19,254 bases of DNA from JAFLCM01 sp964510955 (lineage in GTDB: Bacteria; Planctomycetota; Phycisphaerae; Phycisphaerales; UBA1924): positions 1 to 19,254 of the forward strand of contig CAZEDW010000058.1 of the NCBI GenBank assembly GCA_964510955.1, given 5' to 3'. Position 1 is the first letter of the stretch, and each line of letters starts with the position of its first letter. Under the pieces are notes generated by a model that was not told the origin of the DNA, made no database searches, and worked only from the letters and a program-made list of their open reading frames with translations. Below, piece by piece: positions 8,112 through 15,060 of this stretch. The translations under genes were made by a program, and so were the position numbers.

Positions 8112-8534
8112 CTATTTCCCCTCGCCGGCCTGATTCAGAAAGTTCGCCTCCAGAAACCGCGCGATGTAGTCCACGATGCTCGACGCCTCGGGGATATCGG
8201 GGTTGTTGGTCGGGCCCATGGGCTCGAAGCGCATGCCCTTGAAGCGTTCGACCGCGTCGCGCAAAGACAGCCCGTGCTGCATGCTCAGGCTGAACGCGCG
8301 GCAGAACGCCTGGCACATGCCGCTGATCGTCGAGCCCTCCTTGGACATCTTCAGGAAAATCTCGCCGGGGGTACCGTCGTCGTGAAGACCGACGGTGAGG
8401 TAGCCCTCGTGGTTCCCGATCAGGAACTTGTGGGTCACCGACTCGCGGGTTGATGACAGACTGCGGCGCATCGGGAACGACCACGGGGCGGACGGGGCGG
8501 CGACAGGGACGGCGGAACGACGGGCTGGCAGCAT
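8112..8534 (-). CDS. Stand-alone TSCPD domain protein (NrdJ C-terminal-like)
   Basis: The ATG at 8534 is chosen because GGAGG lies 10 bases upstream; the frame is open further but lacks support. From about residue 27 the protein (VTHKFLIGNHEGYLTVGL, DGTPGEIFLKMSKEGST, FEPMGPTNNPDIPEASSIVDYI) is a clear match to the TSCPD domain found near the C-terminus of B12-dependent class II ribonucleotide reductase NrdJ. With 140 residues it has no catalytic RNR barrel, and the Cys-rich zinc ribbon that usually follows in NrdJ is missing. It could be the detached partner of a split NrdJ encoded elsewhere, comparable to NrdJa/NrdJb in Pseudomonas, or an independent regulator. It lies 115 bases downstream of the esterase on the same strand. 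Confidence 0.85.
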   Translation of the reverse strand: MLPARRSAVPVAAPSAPWSFPMRRSLSSTRESVTHKFLIGNHEGYLTVGLHDDGTPGEIFLKMSKEGSTISGMCQAFCRAFSLSMQHGLSLRDAVERFKGMRFEPMGPTNNPDIPEASSIVDYIARFLEANFLNQAGEGK

Positions 8535-8649
8535 AGTGCGGGGGCCTCCGGCACGGTTCATCGGACCGAGCGGGCCGGATACCGCAATCGACGGGCCAAC
8601 CGCGCGACCGCCCGGGGTGGATCTCCCCGGCGACCGATTCGCGAGCCGA

Positions 8650-10020
8650 CTATTTCGGCGCCTTCTCCAACCGCGTCCCGAACAGGAACTCAAAGGCCCC
8701 CGGCAGGCGCTTTGCCCAGGCGGCCTCGTTGTGCTTGGCGCCCTCTTCGACCACCACCCTCAGGCGGTCGGGTCCGAGGCCCTTGGCCTTGAGCGCGGCG
8801 TCGAGGTCGCGGGTCAGGTCGGCAAAGGCCTTCGCCTCTCCCGCGCCGGCGGACTCGGCGGTGCCCACCGCCACGAACACCCGCTCAGGCCAGCGGTCGA
8901 ACTGCTCGGCCTTCTTGAGGATCTTGCGGTCGTCGATGAACATAGCCGGTGATTCGACGAGGATGCGCCCGAACACGCCCGGGCGCTCCATCGCGGCGTA
9001 GACCGTGATGTTGCCGCCAAAGCTCGAGCCGCCGAGCGAGGTGTTGTCGGCCCCGGTCAGCGTGCGATACTCCTTGTTGATCCTGGGCATCAGCTCGTCG
9101 CAGAGGAACGCGAGGTACTTGTCGCCGTGGTTGGTCTTTCCCTGGAAGGTGGTGTACGGCGGGTTGTATTCGCGGGCGCGGTCGGCGGTGGCGTTGTCGA
9201 TGCCCACGATGATCATCGGGGGGATCTTCCCGGCCTTGATGAGCGCCGTCGCGGTCTCGTCGCAGCCCCACTCAACGCCGAAGGCGCTGGTGGCCGCGTC
9301 GAAGCAGTTCTGGCCGTCGTGCATGTAGAGGACCGGGTAGCGTTTGGACGCGTTGGCGGAGTCCTTGTAGCCCGGCGGCATCCAGACCCGCACCTTGCGG
9401 TCGTTGCCGAGCGCGGAAGAGTGAACTTCGAGGATGTCGAGATCGCCGGTCACGGTGGGCTTGACGTCGCCGGGCTTGGCGGGCGGCGTCATCCCGGGCC
9501 ACCTCGTGCCGCGTTGCTGGGCGAAGCCCTCGACGCGGACGATGTTGACGCCGTGCGACGGGATGCCATCGAGATTCCAGCGCCGGTTCTCCATGTCGCT
9601 GCCGTCACGCTGCACCTCGACGGTCTCCCACGAGCCGCAGGTGATCTTGTAGGCGATGGGCTTGTTGTCCGGCACGGTGGCCGGGAGCTGAAAGCAGAAC
9701 GTGCGGAGCGCCGGCGAGTTGACACTGGGACGCGAGCGGCCCGGCCCGGGGCTGGGGTTGAGTTTCCAGGCGGGGTCGCCGGGGTTCCAGCCGTTGGCGT
9801 CGCAGGCGACGAAGAGCCCGCCCTCGGGCACGGCGGCCTCGGCCTCCGCTTCGACGATCACACAGATCAGGGGGGCGTTGCCGTGGCGGCAGGAAGGACA
9901 GACGTCCGCAGTCCACTGTGGGTCGGGGCCCTGCTGAGCAACGGCAACCGCCGGCCCCAGCAGCGTGAGGGCAAGCCCCAGCATCCCGGACTTCAGCGCA
10001 CGCATCGCACCAATGTTCAT
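8650..10020 (-). CDS. Secreted esterase (putative esterase family, alpha/beta hydrolase)
   Basis: The ATG at 10020 has GGAGG 8 bases upstream and begins a signal peptide (hydrophobic core GMLGLALTLLGPAVAVA, cleaved near AQQ). The 456-residue protein has CPSC at 41-44 in the mature N-terminus. A beta-sandwich-like module follows (about 65-165; FVACDANGWNPGDPAWKLNP resembles early-set carbohydrate-module folds). The catalytic domain has HDGQN at 234-238, the nucleophile elbow GGSSFGG with Ser333, and His430 in GAKHNEAAW; this is the layout of PF00756-type esterases such as enterochelin and feruloyl esterases. It probably cleaves an ester outside the cytoplasm, but the substrate is unknown. It starts 17 bases after the SOD stop, so the two are likely co-transcribed. 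Confidence 0.85.
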   Translation of the reverse strand: MNIGAMRALKSGMLGLALTLLGPAVAVAQQGPDPQWTADVCPSCRHGNAPLICVIVEAEAEAAVPEGGLFVACDANGWNPGDPAWKLNPSPGPGRSRPSVNSPALRTFCFQLPATVPDNKPIAYKITCGSWETVEVQRDGSDMENRRWNLDGIPSHGVNIVRVEGFAQQRGTRWPGMTPPAKPGDVKPTVTGDLDILEVHSSALGNDRKVRVWMPPGYKDSANASKRYPVLYMHDGQNCFDAATSAFGVEWGCDETATALIKAGKIPPMIIVGIDNATADRAREYNPPYTTFQGKTNHGDKYLAFLCDELMPRINKEYRTLTGADNTSLGGSSFGGNITVYAAMERPGVFGRILVESPAMFIDDRKILKKAEQFDRWPERVFVAVGTAESAGAGEAKAFADLTRDLDAALKAKGLGPDRLRVVVEEGAKHNEAAWAKRLPGAFEFLFGTRLEKAPK

Positions 10021-10037
10021 GCTCGAACCTCCGATTC

Positions 10038-10691
10038 TCACTTGGCCTTGGCGTACAACTCGCCCACCTTGCCCCAGTTGACGACGTTCCACCACGCCGT
10101 CACATAGTCCGGGCGGCGATTCTGGTAGTTCAGGTAGTACGCGTGCTCCCAGACGTCGAGCCCGAGGATGGGCGTCCCGCCGCAACCGGCGGCGTCACCG
10201 ATCGCGTCCTTCATCAGGGGGTTGTCCTGGTTGGCGGTGTGGCAGATTTCGAGCTTTCCGCCCTTGTGTGCACACAGCCAGACCCAGCCCGAGCCGAACC
10301 GTGCCACGGCGGCCGCTCCCCACTTTTCCCTGAACCCGCCCGGCTGATCGAACGAGCCGAACGCCGCCTTGATGGCGTCGGCCAGGGCTCCAGAGGGAGC
10401 GCCGCCTCCGCCGTTGCCGGCGGGGGCCATGGTCTGCCAGAAGAGGGAGTGGTTGAAGTGCCCACCCGCGTTGTTCCGCACCGGTCCATGCTTGTCGGCG
10501 GGGAGTTCCTTGAACCGCCGGCACACGTCCTCCACCGAAGCCGCGGCGAGAGACGTGCCCTCCAGCGCTTTGTTGGCGTTGGTGACGTAGGCGTTGTGGT
10601 GCTTGGTGCGATGGATGTCCATCGTCCGCCCATCGATGTGGGGCTCCAGGGCGTTGTCGGCGTATGGAAGAGCGGGAAGTTCGAAGGGCAT
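10038..10691 (-). CDS. sodA: Superoxide dismutase, Mn-type (Fe/Mn family)
   Basis: The ATG at 10691 (217 residues, usual family length) has AGGAG upstream; a longer open frame to 10868 is not supported. Metal ligands are His27 (MDIHRTKHHNAY), His81 (GGHFNHSLFW), Asp179 and His183 (LDVWEHAYY). The active-site Gln is Gln155 in ANQDNPL and the partner position is Gly77, the arrangement of Mn enzymes; Fe enzymes usually carry Gln at the equivalent of Gly77 and ANA in place of NQD. It converts superoxide to oxygen and hydrogen peroxide. No signal peptide is visible, so it should be cytoplasmic. It leads a probable operon with the secreted esterase. The metal choice is inferred and could be cambialistic. 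Confidence 0.93.
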   Translation of the reverse strand: MPFELPALPYADNALEPHIDGRTMDIHRTKHHNAYVTNANKALEGTSLAAASVEDVCRRFKELPADKHGPVRNNAGGHFNHSLFWQTMAPAGNGGGGAPSGALADAIKAAFGSFDQPGGFREKWGAAAVARFGSGWVWLCAHKGGKLEICHTANQDNPLMKDAIGDAAGCGGTPILGLDVWEHAYYLNYQNRRPDYVTAWWNVVNWGKVGELYAKAK

Positions 10692-10723
10692 TTCGCGTCT
10701 CCTGCGGGGGGCGGTGATTTGGA

Positions 10724-10744
10724 GGGAGAGGGGGTGGGAGCGGG
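10724..10744 (+). other. G-quadruplex-type motif in the SOD leader region
   Basis: G-runs of 3, 5, 3 and 3 are separated by AGA, T and AGC on the plus strand, which is the template strand for the minus-strand SOD gene starting 33 bases away. The geometry parallels the motif next to the kinase start at 7086. Formation in the cell is not shown. Confidence 0.5.
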
Positions 10745-10973
10745 TGGAGTGACGGAGCGGGGGGCCGCACCAGGTGCGGATTCGCGAGCGATGTTTGTAC
10801 GCTAAACGTTCGGGCTGGGGCGCCGTCCACACAGCCACCAGATCTCTGAAACTTGGTCGTGAAACCAAAAGGTGACGTCCGGGAATGAAGCCTATGGGGG
10901 GGCCGACGCGGGGTCAATCAGAACCCCGGTGCCGGACTTTCTGGCCATTTTCGCGGACCTGACAACGTCCGCA

Positions 10974-11002
10974 TTGCATCAAAACGACGAATCGATTAGA
11001 AT
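10974..11002 (+). promoter_or_regulatory. Predicted sigma-70-type promoter for the sigma-factor gene
   Basis: TTGCAT (10974-10979) and TAGAAT (10997-11002) are separated by exactly 17 bases, close to the TTGACA/TATAAT consensus. It points toward the gene at 11322. Local DNA is AT-richer than its surroundings. Another TAGAAT at 11194-11199 has no convincing -35 partner. Confidence 0.55.
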
Positions 11003-11276
11003 ATGGCAAACGGACAGTCGTTCGTCCGATCCGGATGCTCCACGCCGGATCATCCGGGGCTCTTGAGAGAGAGCGTTTGCTGTTTATCGCTTGCGGGCGA
11101 TTTTTTCGCGTTGTGGACCGACATGTCCCAGATTTTCTGAGGTACGACCCGGAATCAATCGAACCCGGAGCAACACGGGGGCGAACAACTTGGTAGAATC
11201 AAACAGCCGTTTGAGTGTGTTTCAAGTTCGAGAAATCATATTTTTCAGAAAACACTGAAACCAAAGGTGCCCACCA

Positions 11277-11301
11277 CCGAATCGCACGGAGCGTGATTCG
11301 G
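11277..11301 (+). promoter_or_regulatory. Leader hairpin upstream of the sigma-factor ribosome binding site
   Basis: CCGAAT (11277-11282) pairs with ATTCGG (11296-11301), with an inner CAC/GTG pair, a two-base bulge and a GGAGC loop. It ends 10 bases before AAGGAG (11311-11316). It could influence translation initiation or be chance in GC-rich DNA. Confidence 0.35.
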
Positions 11302-11321
11302 TATTGACGGAAGGAGACCCC

Positions 11322-12491
11322 ATGATGACCACCGCCCGATATGCCGCGAACTCGCCGCTGGCGCGTGCCAAACGCCGCGTCGGTGTCGCGTTGGCGTCGG
11401 AGGGGGGTCGTCCGGTCGTAGCCGCCGCGTCCACGGCGGTCACGGTCAGCCCCGCCCTCCCCGGTCGCGCCCAGAAGCTTCTGGGCCTCACGCCCGAGGA
11501 CGAGCGCATCCTCAATCAACTGATTGAGAGCGAGATGGACTTCATCGACAGCAAGGCGTTCTACGAGAAGGGCGCCGAGCGGAAGATCTATGTCGACGCG
11601 CCCGCCGTGCGCAAGCCGGACGCCTCGTGGTACCACCCGGTGATGGACGACCTGAACCCCAACCGGCACCGCCTGCCCAAGACGACCGAGCAGGTGATCC
11701 TGACCGGCGCCGAGGAGAAGGTGCTGTTCCTGCAGTTCAACTACGCCCGGTACGTCATCTGGACGATCCAGGAGCAGTTCAAGAAGTCCGCCACCAAGCT
11801 CCCCACCGCCGAGCAGGCTCAGGAGATGCTGAAGTGGTACCGCAAGGCCGACGAGATGCGCGAGCAGATCGCCGAGACCAATCTGGCCCTGGTGCTCGCC
11901 ATGGCCAAGCGGACCCGCATGAGCGAGGTCGACTTCGCCGACCTGGTCAGCGAGGGCAACATGGCCCTCCTGCGGGCGGTCGACAAGTTCGACTGCGAGC
12001 GCGGGTTCAAGTTCTCGACGTACGCCTGCCGCGCGATCCTCAAGGCCTTCTCCCGCCAGGGCATGAAGCTCAGCAAGTACCGCCAGCGGTTCCCCACTGA
12101 CTTCGACCCCAAGCTGGAGAAGAGCAACCACCTCGACACCAAGCGTTCGGACTTCGTGTCCGACGCCGCGTCGGAGGTCAAGCGGATTGTCCTTGAGAAT
12201 CAGGCCGCGCTGACGGATATCGAGCGGACGGTGATCAACCACCGCTTCCGTCTCCAGGGCGAGACCGAGGACAAGCCCATGACCCTCGAGCAGGTCGGGC
12301 AGATCATCGGTGTCACCAAGGAGCGGGTCCGCCAGATCCAGAACAAGGCGCTCGAGAAGATACGCCTTGAGCTGGAGACCAGCTTCCTCGAAGGTCCGAC
12401 CGAAGAGAAGCTGGCCGAACGCGACCGCCTCGACGCGGAGACCGAGCAGGAATACGCCGGGCTCAAGATGCCCGACTACAGCCTGAACTGA
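11322..12491 (+). CDS. Sigma-70 family RNA polymerase sigma factor, divergent
   Basis: The ATG at 11322 follows AAGGAG by 5 bases; an ATG three bases later is equally possible. The 389-residue protein has sigma region 2 near residues 180-246 (AETNLALVLAMAKR, DLVSEGNMALLRAVDKFD, FKFSTYACRAILKAFSR). Region 4 is near 296-351, with helix-turn-helix MTLEQVGQIIGVTKERVR. Region 3 is hard to recognise and the N-terminal 130 residues are unlike region 1 of housekeeping factors. In region 2.4-2.3 the sequence STYACRAILKAFSR replaces the usual STYATWWIRQAI, so the tandem Trp that helps open the promoter is missing. It is therefore probably an alternative factor with its own promoter preference. It is monocistronic, between a predicted promoter and a strong terminator. 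Confidence 0.9.
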   Translation: MMTTARYAANSPLARAKRRVGVALASEGGRPVVAAASTAVTVSPALPGRAQKLLGLTPEDERILNQLIESEMDFIDSKAFYEKGAERKIYVDAPAVRKPDASWYHPVMDDLNPNRHRLPKTTEQVILTGAEEKVLFLQFNYARYVIWTIQEQFKKSATKLPTAEQAQEMLKWYRKADEMREQIAETNLALVLAMAKRTRMSEVDFADLVSEGNMALLRAVDKFDCERGFKFSTYACRAILKAFSRQGMKLSKYRQRFPTDFDPKLEKSNHLDTKRSDFVSDAASEVKRIVLENQAALTDIERTVINHRFRLQGETEDKPMTLEQVGQIIGVTKERVRQIQNKALEKIRLELETSFLEGPTEEKLAERDRLDAETEQEYAGLKMPDYSLN

Positions 12492-12521
12492 TCCGAGTCG
12501 GATTCCATTCCATAAACCCCG

Positions 12522-12551
12522 AAGCCCCGGCCCCATTGGCCGGGGCTTTTT
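12522..12551 (+). terminator. Intrinsic terminator after the sigma-factor gene
   Basis: AGCCCCGGCC pairs with GGCCGGGGCT around CCATT, an 11-pair GC-rich stem once the flanking A-T pair is counted, followed by a T-run ending at 12551. It begins 30 bases after the stop codon. This is the clearest rho-independent terminator in the window. Confidence 0.9.
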
Positions 12552-12669
12552 GGTTTGGCCCGCCTGTGCCCGCCTCACAGTCGGAACACCCTGCGCACCT
12601 TTCCGGCAGTTGAAGCCGAGGAGCTCCATAAGCAAAACCGGACCAAGCTTCTGACCGATTCAAAGCCCA

Positions 12670-13653
12670 ATGCGCGCGCTTCGGCGAATCAGCCCGGGCA
12701 ACGTCGGCGTGGAACCCAAGCTCGCCGTTGCCGCGCCGGCACCGGGGGAGGCGCTGGTCCGCGTGTCACGGGCCGCCATCGCCCGCGAAGACCTCGACGA
12801 GGCCCGGCGCGACGGCCCCGCCGTCACGCTGGGCAGCCAGTTCGTCGGGATAGTCGAGAAGGTCAACCCCGTGCTGAACGGCACGACCGCCGGCTGGGAC
12901 CCGCGCCGCCTCGTCGGCAAGCTGGCCGCCGTCTCGCCCGACATCGCCTGCGGCAAGTGCGACCTGTGTCAGCGCGGACTCTCGGCGCACTGCCGCGCGC
13001 GAGTGACGCTCGGCACCGGCTCGCGCGACGGCGGGCTGAGCGAGTTCGCCGTGGTCCCCATCGCGAACCTGCACGCGGTGCCCGAGCACGTCGACGACGA
13101 CCGCGCGGCATTCGCGGTGATGGTCGCCGCGGCGGCCCACACCGCCCAGCAGCTCCGCGTCGAGGGCCGCCCGTACATCACGGTGCTGGGCGACGGCCCC
13201 GTCGGCCTGCTCACGGCCCAGGTGCTGACGCGCCTCAACGCCTCGGTGCGCGTGCTGGGGCGCCACGAAAGCAAGCTGGAGCTGTGCGCCAAATGGGGCG
13301 TGAAGCACCGCCTCGTGAGCGAGGCGGGCGTCCGCGCCGACCAGGACGCCGTCATCGACTGCACGGGCACCCGCGAGGGGCTGGAGCTCGCGCTGCGGCT
13401 GGTGCGTCCGCGCGGCAAGGTGCTGGTGAAGGCCGTGCCGACGCAGCCGGTGGACGTGTCGCAGGTGGTCGCCGGCGAGATCGAGCTGATGGGAAGCCGC
13501 GGCGGCTCGGTGCCCGAAGCCCTCTCGCTCATCGCACGCGAGCAGGTGGACGTGCTGAGCCTGATCTCGCGACGGTTCAGGCTGAGCGAGGGAGTCGAAG
13601 CGTTGAAGTGCGCTGCGCTGGGGGAGACGATGCGGGTGCTGGTGGAGCCGTAG
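12670..13653 (+). CDS. MDR-superfamily dehydrogenase with structural zinc only
   Basis: A 327-residue medium-chain dehydrogenase/reductase. The structural zinc loop is complete: Cys94, Cys97, Cys100 and Cys108 (CGKCDLCQRGLSAHC). The nucleotide site is GDGPVG near residues 174-179 within a Rossmann segment. The catalytic zinc site is not conserved. The Cys of the usual GICGSDL is Ala38 in AAIARED, and the His-Glu of GHExxG is Ser56-Gln57 in GSQFVG. A normal zinc-dependent alcohol dehydrogenase reaction is thus unlikely; it may act as a zinc-independent reductase or in a non-alcohol reaction. The ATG has no clear Shine-Dalgarno. The gene follows the sigma-factor terminator and precedes the nucleotidyltransferase pair by 24 bases. 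Confidence 0.85.
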   Translation: MRALRRISPGNVGVEPKLAVAAPAPGEALVRVSRAAIAREDLDEARRDGPAVTLGSQFVGIVEKVNPVLNGTTAGWDPRRLVGKLAAVSPDIACGKCDLCQRGLSAHCRARVTLGTGSRDGGLSEFAVVPIANLHAVPEHVDDDRAAFAVMVAAAAHTAQQLRVEGRPYITVLGDGPVGLLTAQVLTRLNASVRVLGRHESKLELCAKWGVKHRLVSEAGVRADQDAVIDCTGTREGLELALRLVRPRGKVLVKAVPTQPVDVSQVVAGEIELMGSRGGSVPEALSLIAREQVDVLSLISRRFRLSEGVEALKCAALGETMRVLVEP

Positions 13654-13677
13654 CAAAGCGACTGCATACTGTTTGAC

Positions 13678-14001
13678 GTGGACCACAGCTATCAGGACAG
13701 GGTGAGCCTTGAGCTGCACCGGCGGATCGCCGAGCAGCTCGGCACGCGCCCGGAGTGGATGGTGCTGGCCCGCGACAACATCCGACGCTGGCGGATTCAG
13801 AATGCCCACCTGCCCAGGTTTCTGCGCTGCTACGACGAGTGGGAGGCGATCCTGGACCGCGGCGTCGAGCACATCTGCCGCGTGCTGACCGATTCGTCCG
13901 ATGAAGGGCAGCGGCTGCGACAGAGTTCGCCATTCCCGGGGACGCTGACGGCGCGAGAGGTGTGGGAGATCAAGGCACGGATGCGCGATGAGGCGGCATG
14001 A
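13678..14001 (+). CDS. Small partner protein of a nucleotidyltransferase pair (putative antitoxin)
   Basis: A 107-residue protein starting at GTG 13678; an in-frame stop just upstream and no other start fix this choice, although no Shine-Dalgarno is seen. It is Arg-rich and probably helical (SLELHRRIAEQL, DNIRRWRIQN), with the motif RQSSPFPGTLT at 81-91 followed by an aromatic and charged tail. I recall small proteins with a helical N-terminus and an 'RQSSPFAGVLTPxERW'-like C-terminus upstream of nucleotidyltransferase-fold proteins in many bacteria. The gene overlaps the next one by 14 bases, which implies coupled expression at a set ratio. An antitoxin role is inferred from this layout only. 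Confidence 0.6.
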   Translation: MDHSYQDRVSLELHRRIAEQLGTRPEWMVLARDNIRRWRIQNAHLPRFLRCYDEWEAILDRGVEHICRVLTDSSDEGQRLRQSSPFPGTLTAREVWEIKARMRDEAA

Positions 14002-14521
14002 ACTCGAACATGTGATACGGGCCTCCGCGGCGATCACCGGCGCGACCGAGATTGTCGTGATCGGATCGCAGGCGATTCTCGGGCAGTTCCCAGACGCGCC
14101 TCCGGAGTTGCTCGCTTCGCACGAGGCTGATGTGCTCACGCTGCGATCGCCGGAGGACGCGGCGTTGATCGACGGTTCTATCGGCGAGCTCTCGCCATTC
14201 CACAGCACCTACGCGTACTACGCCCATGGTGTCGGTAGAGAGACTGCTGTGTTGCCGGAGGGATGGGAGAAGCGGCTCGTGCCGATGCAATCCCCGGGCA
14301 CGGGCCACGCAAAAGGCCTGTGTCTTGAAGTGCACGACTTGGCGGTGTCGAAGCTGGTCGCCGGGCGGGAAAAGGACCTCGTGTACGTCGGCGAACTGGT
14401 GCGGCACGCGTTGGCCTCCCCCGGCGTCATCCGAGAGCGCTTGGCCTTGACCAAACTCGATTCGACGTTGCGCACGCTCTGCGAAACGCGTTTGACTCGG
14501 CTGGAATCCGACAGGCGCTGA
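13988..14521 (+). CDS. DUF6036-like nucleotidyltransferase-fold protein (putative toxin)
   Basis: A 177-residue protein with VVIGSQAILGQFPDAP (Gly26-Ser27, the nucleotidyltransferase GS motif), then SHEADVLTL with Asp48, and HDLAVSKLVAGREKD at 116-130. This last motif is typical of the nucleotidyltransferase-like DUF6036 and AbiEii-type groups. The canonical second Asp of the metal site is not clear, so the active site may be degenerate. The IDGSIGELSPFHSTYAYYA stretch is also typical of what I remember of this family. Proteins of this fold in two-gene modules can act as toxins that modify tRNA or proteins. The start overlaps the upstream partner by 14 bases. The toxin role is an inference. 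Confidence 0.65.
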   Translation: MRRHELEHVIRASAAITGATEIVVIGSQAILGQFPDAPPELLASHEADVLTLRSPEDAALIDGSIGELSPFHSTYAYYAHGVGRETAVLPEGWEKRLVPMQSPGTGHAKGLCLEVHDLAVSKLVAGREKDLVYVGELVRHALASPGVIRERLALTKLDSTLRTLCETRLTRLESDRR

Positions 14522-14550
14522 CACTCTGCCCGCCGTTGTGGTTTGACCTT

Positions 14551-14991
14551 TCACGGACAGACAGAAATCGTATGTTCGAAGACGGCGCCCAGCATCACCA
14601 GCTCGGATGCAGCAGCCACCAGGAACACCAGCGTTGACCGAACAAGACCGAGAAGGTCGCGCCGTCGACGCCAAACGAGACAATCGACGGTTACCGCTCC
14701 GATTCCTCCAAGAATGCACGCCAGTGGTGTGCCGTACACAGCGACACCCAGCGGCTCGACCCAGTGGTACAACCCATCAACCCACACCACAACAAGTAGC
14801 ATGCCTGCAGGACTAAGCGCCGTCACGGCAATCCAGGCGACAGCATGAAATACGCCGAGCCGGCGGACTTGCCCCCGCTTCGCGAGTTGCCCACACTCCG
14901 GGCACCGCTTGACCCCGCCGGCCTCCGGCGTCGCCGAGAGGTCGTAATCGCAGTTGGGGCATCGGCGAGGCCTTGGAGCGGGGTTATCCAT
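14551..14991 (-). CDS. Small zinc-ribbon membrane protein
   Basis: A 146-residue protein. Residues 11-35 form a complete ribbon (CPNCDYDLS, then CPECGQ) with two C-x2-C pairs. At least three hydrophobic segments follow (AVAWIAVTALSPAGMLLVVV, GVAVYGTPLACILGGIGAV, LVRSTLVFLVAAASELVML). This is the common planctomycete layout of an N-terminal CPxCxYDL ribbon on a membrane anchor. No catalytic motif is visible. It lies 69 bases downstream of a second such gene and converges on the nucleotidyltransferase pair. Base composition is less GC-rich than the neighbours. Function unknown. Confidence 0.7.
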   Translation of the reverse strand: MDNPAPRPRRCPNCDYDLSATPEAGGVKRCPECGQLAKRGQVRRLGVFHAVAWIAVTALSPAGMLLVVVWVDGLYHWVEPLGVAVYGTPLACILGGIGAVTVDCLVWRRRRDLLGLVRSTLVFLVAAASELVMLGAVFEHTISVCP

Positions 14992-15060
14992 GAGTCGCTT
15001 GAAGTTGAAACTCGCGGCCCGTGACGCAATCGGACTCGCGTACGGACCTGCTCTTGAATA

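Larger units (their letters stand above)
10692..11321. other. 630-base divergent intergenic region (SOD / sigma factor)
   Basis: No gene is supported here. The SOD side holds a G-rich quadruplex-type motif. The sigma-factor side has a predicted promoter at 10974-11002, an odd-symmetric palindrome CCGGAT-C-ATCCGG at 11045-11057 and a hairpin at 11277-11301 just before the ribosome binding site. If the promoter is used, the sigma-factor transcript has a leader of about 310 bases, long enough for post-transcriptional control. No SOD promoter could be assigned with confidence. Confidence 0.6.

Noticed and set aside
11045..11057. Palindrome CCGGAT-C-ATCCGG as an operator
   Set aside because: A single short palindrome in GC-rich DNA without a second copy or a regulator gene nearby; kept only as a note in the intergenic entry.
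11199..14208. Long minus-strand frames opposite the sigma factor and the dehydrogenase
   Set aside because: Composition is Leu/Gly/Val/Arg/His-rich as expected for antisense of GC-rich genes. The plus-strand genes carry clear motifs.
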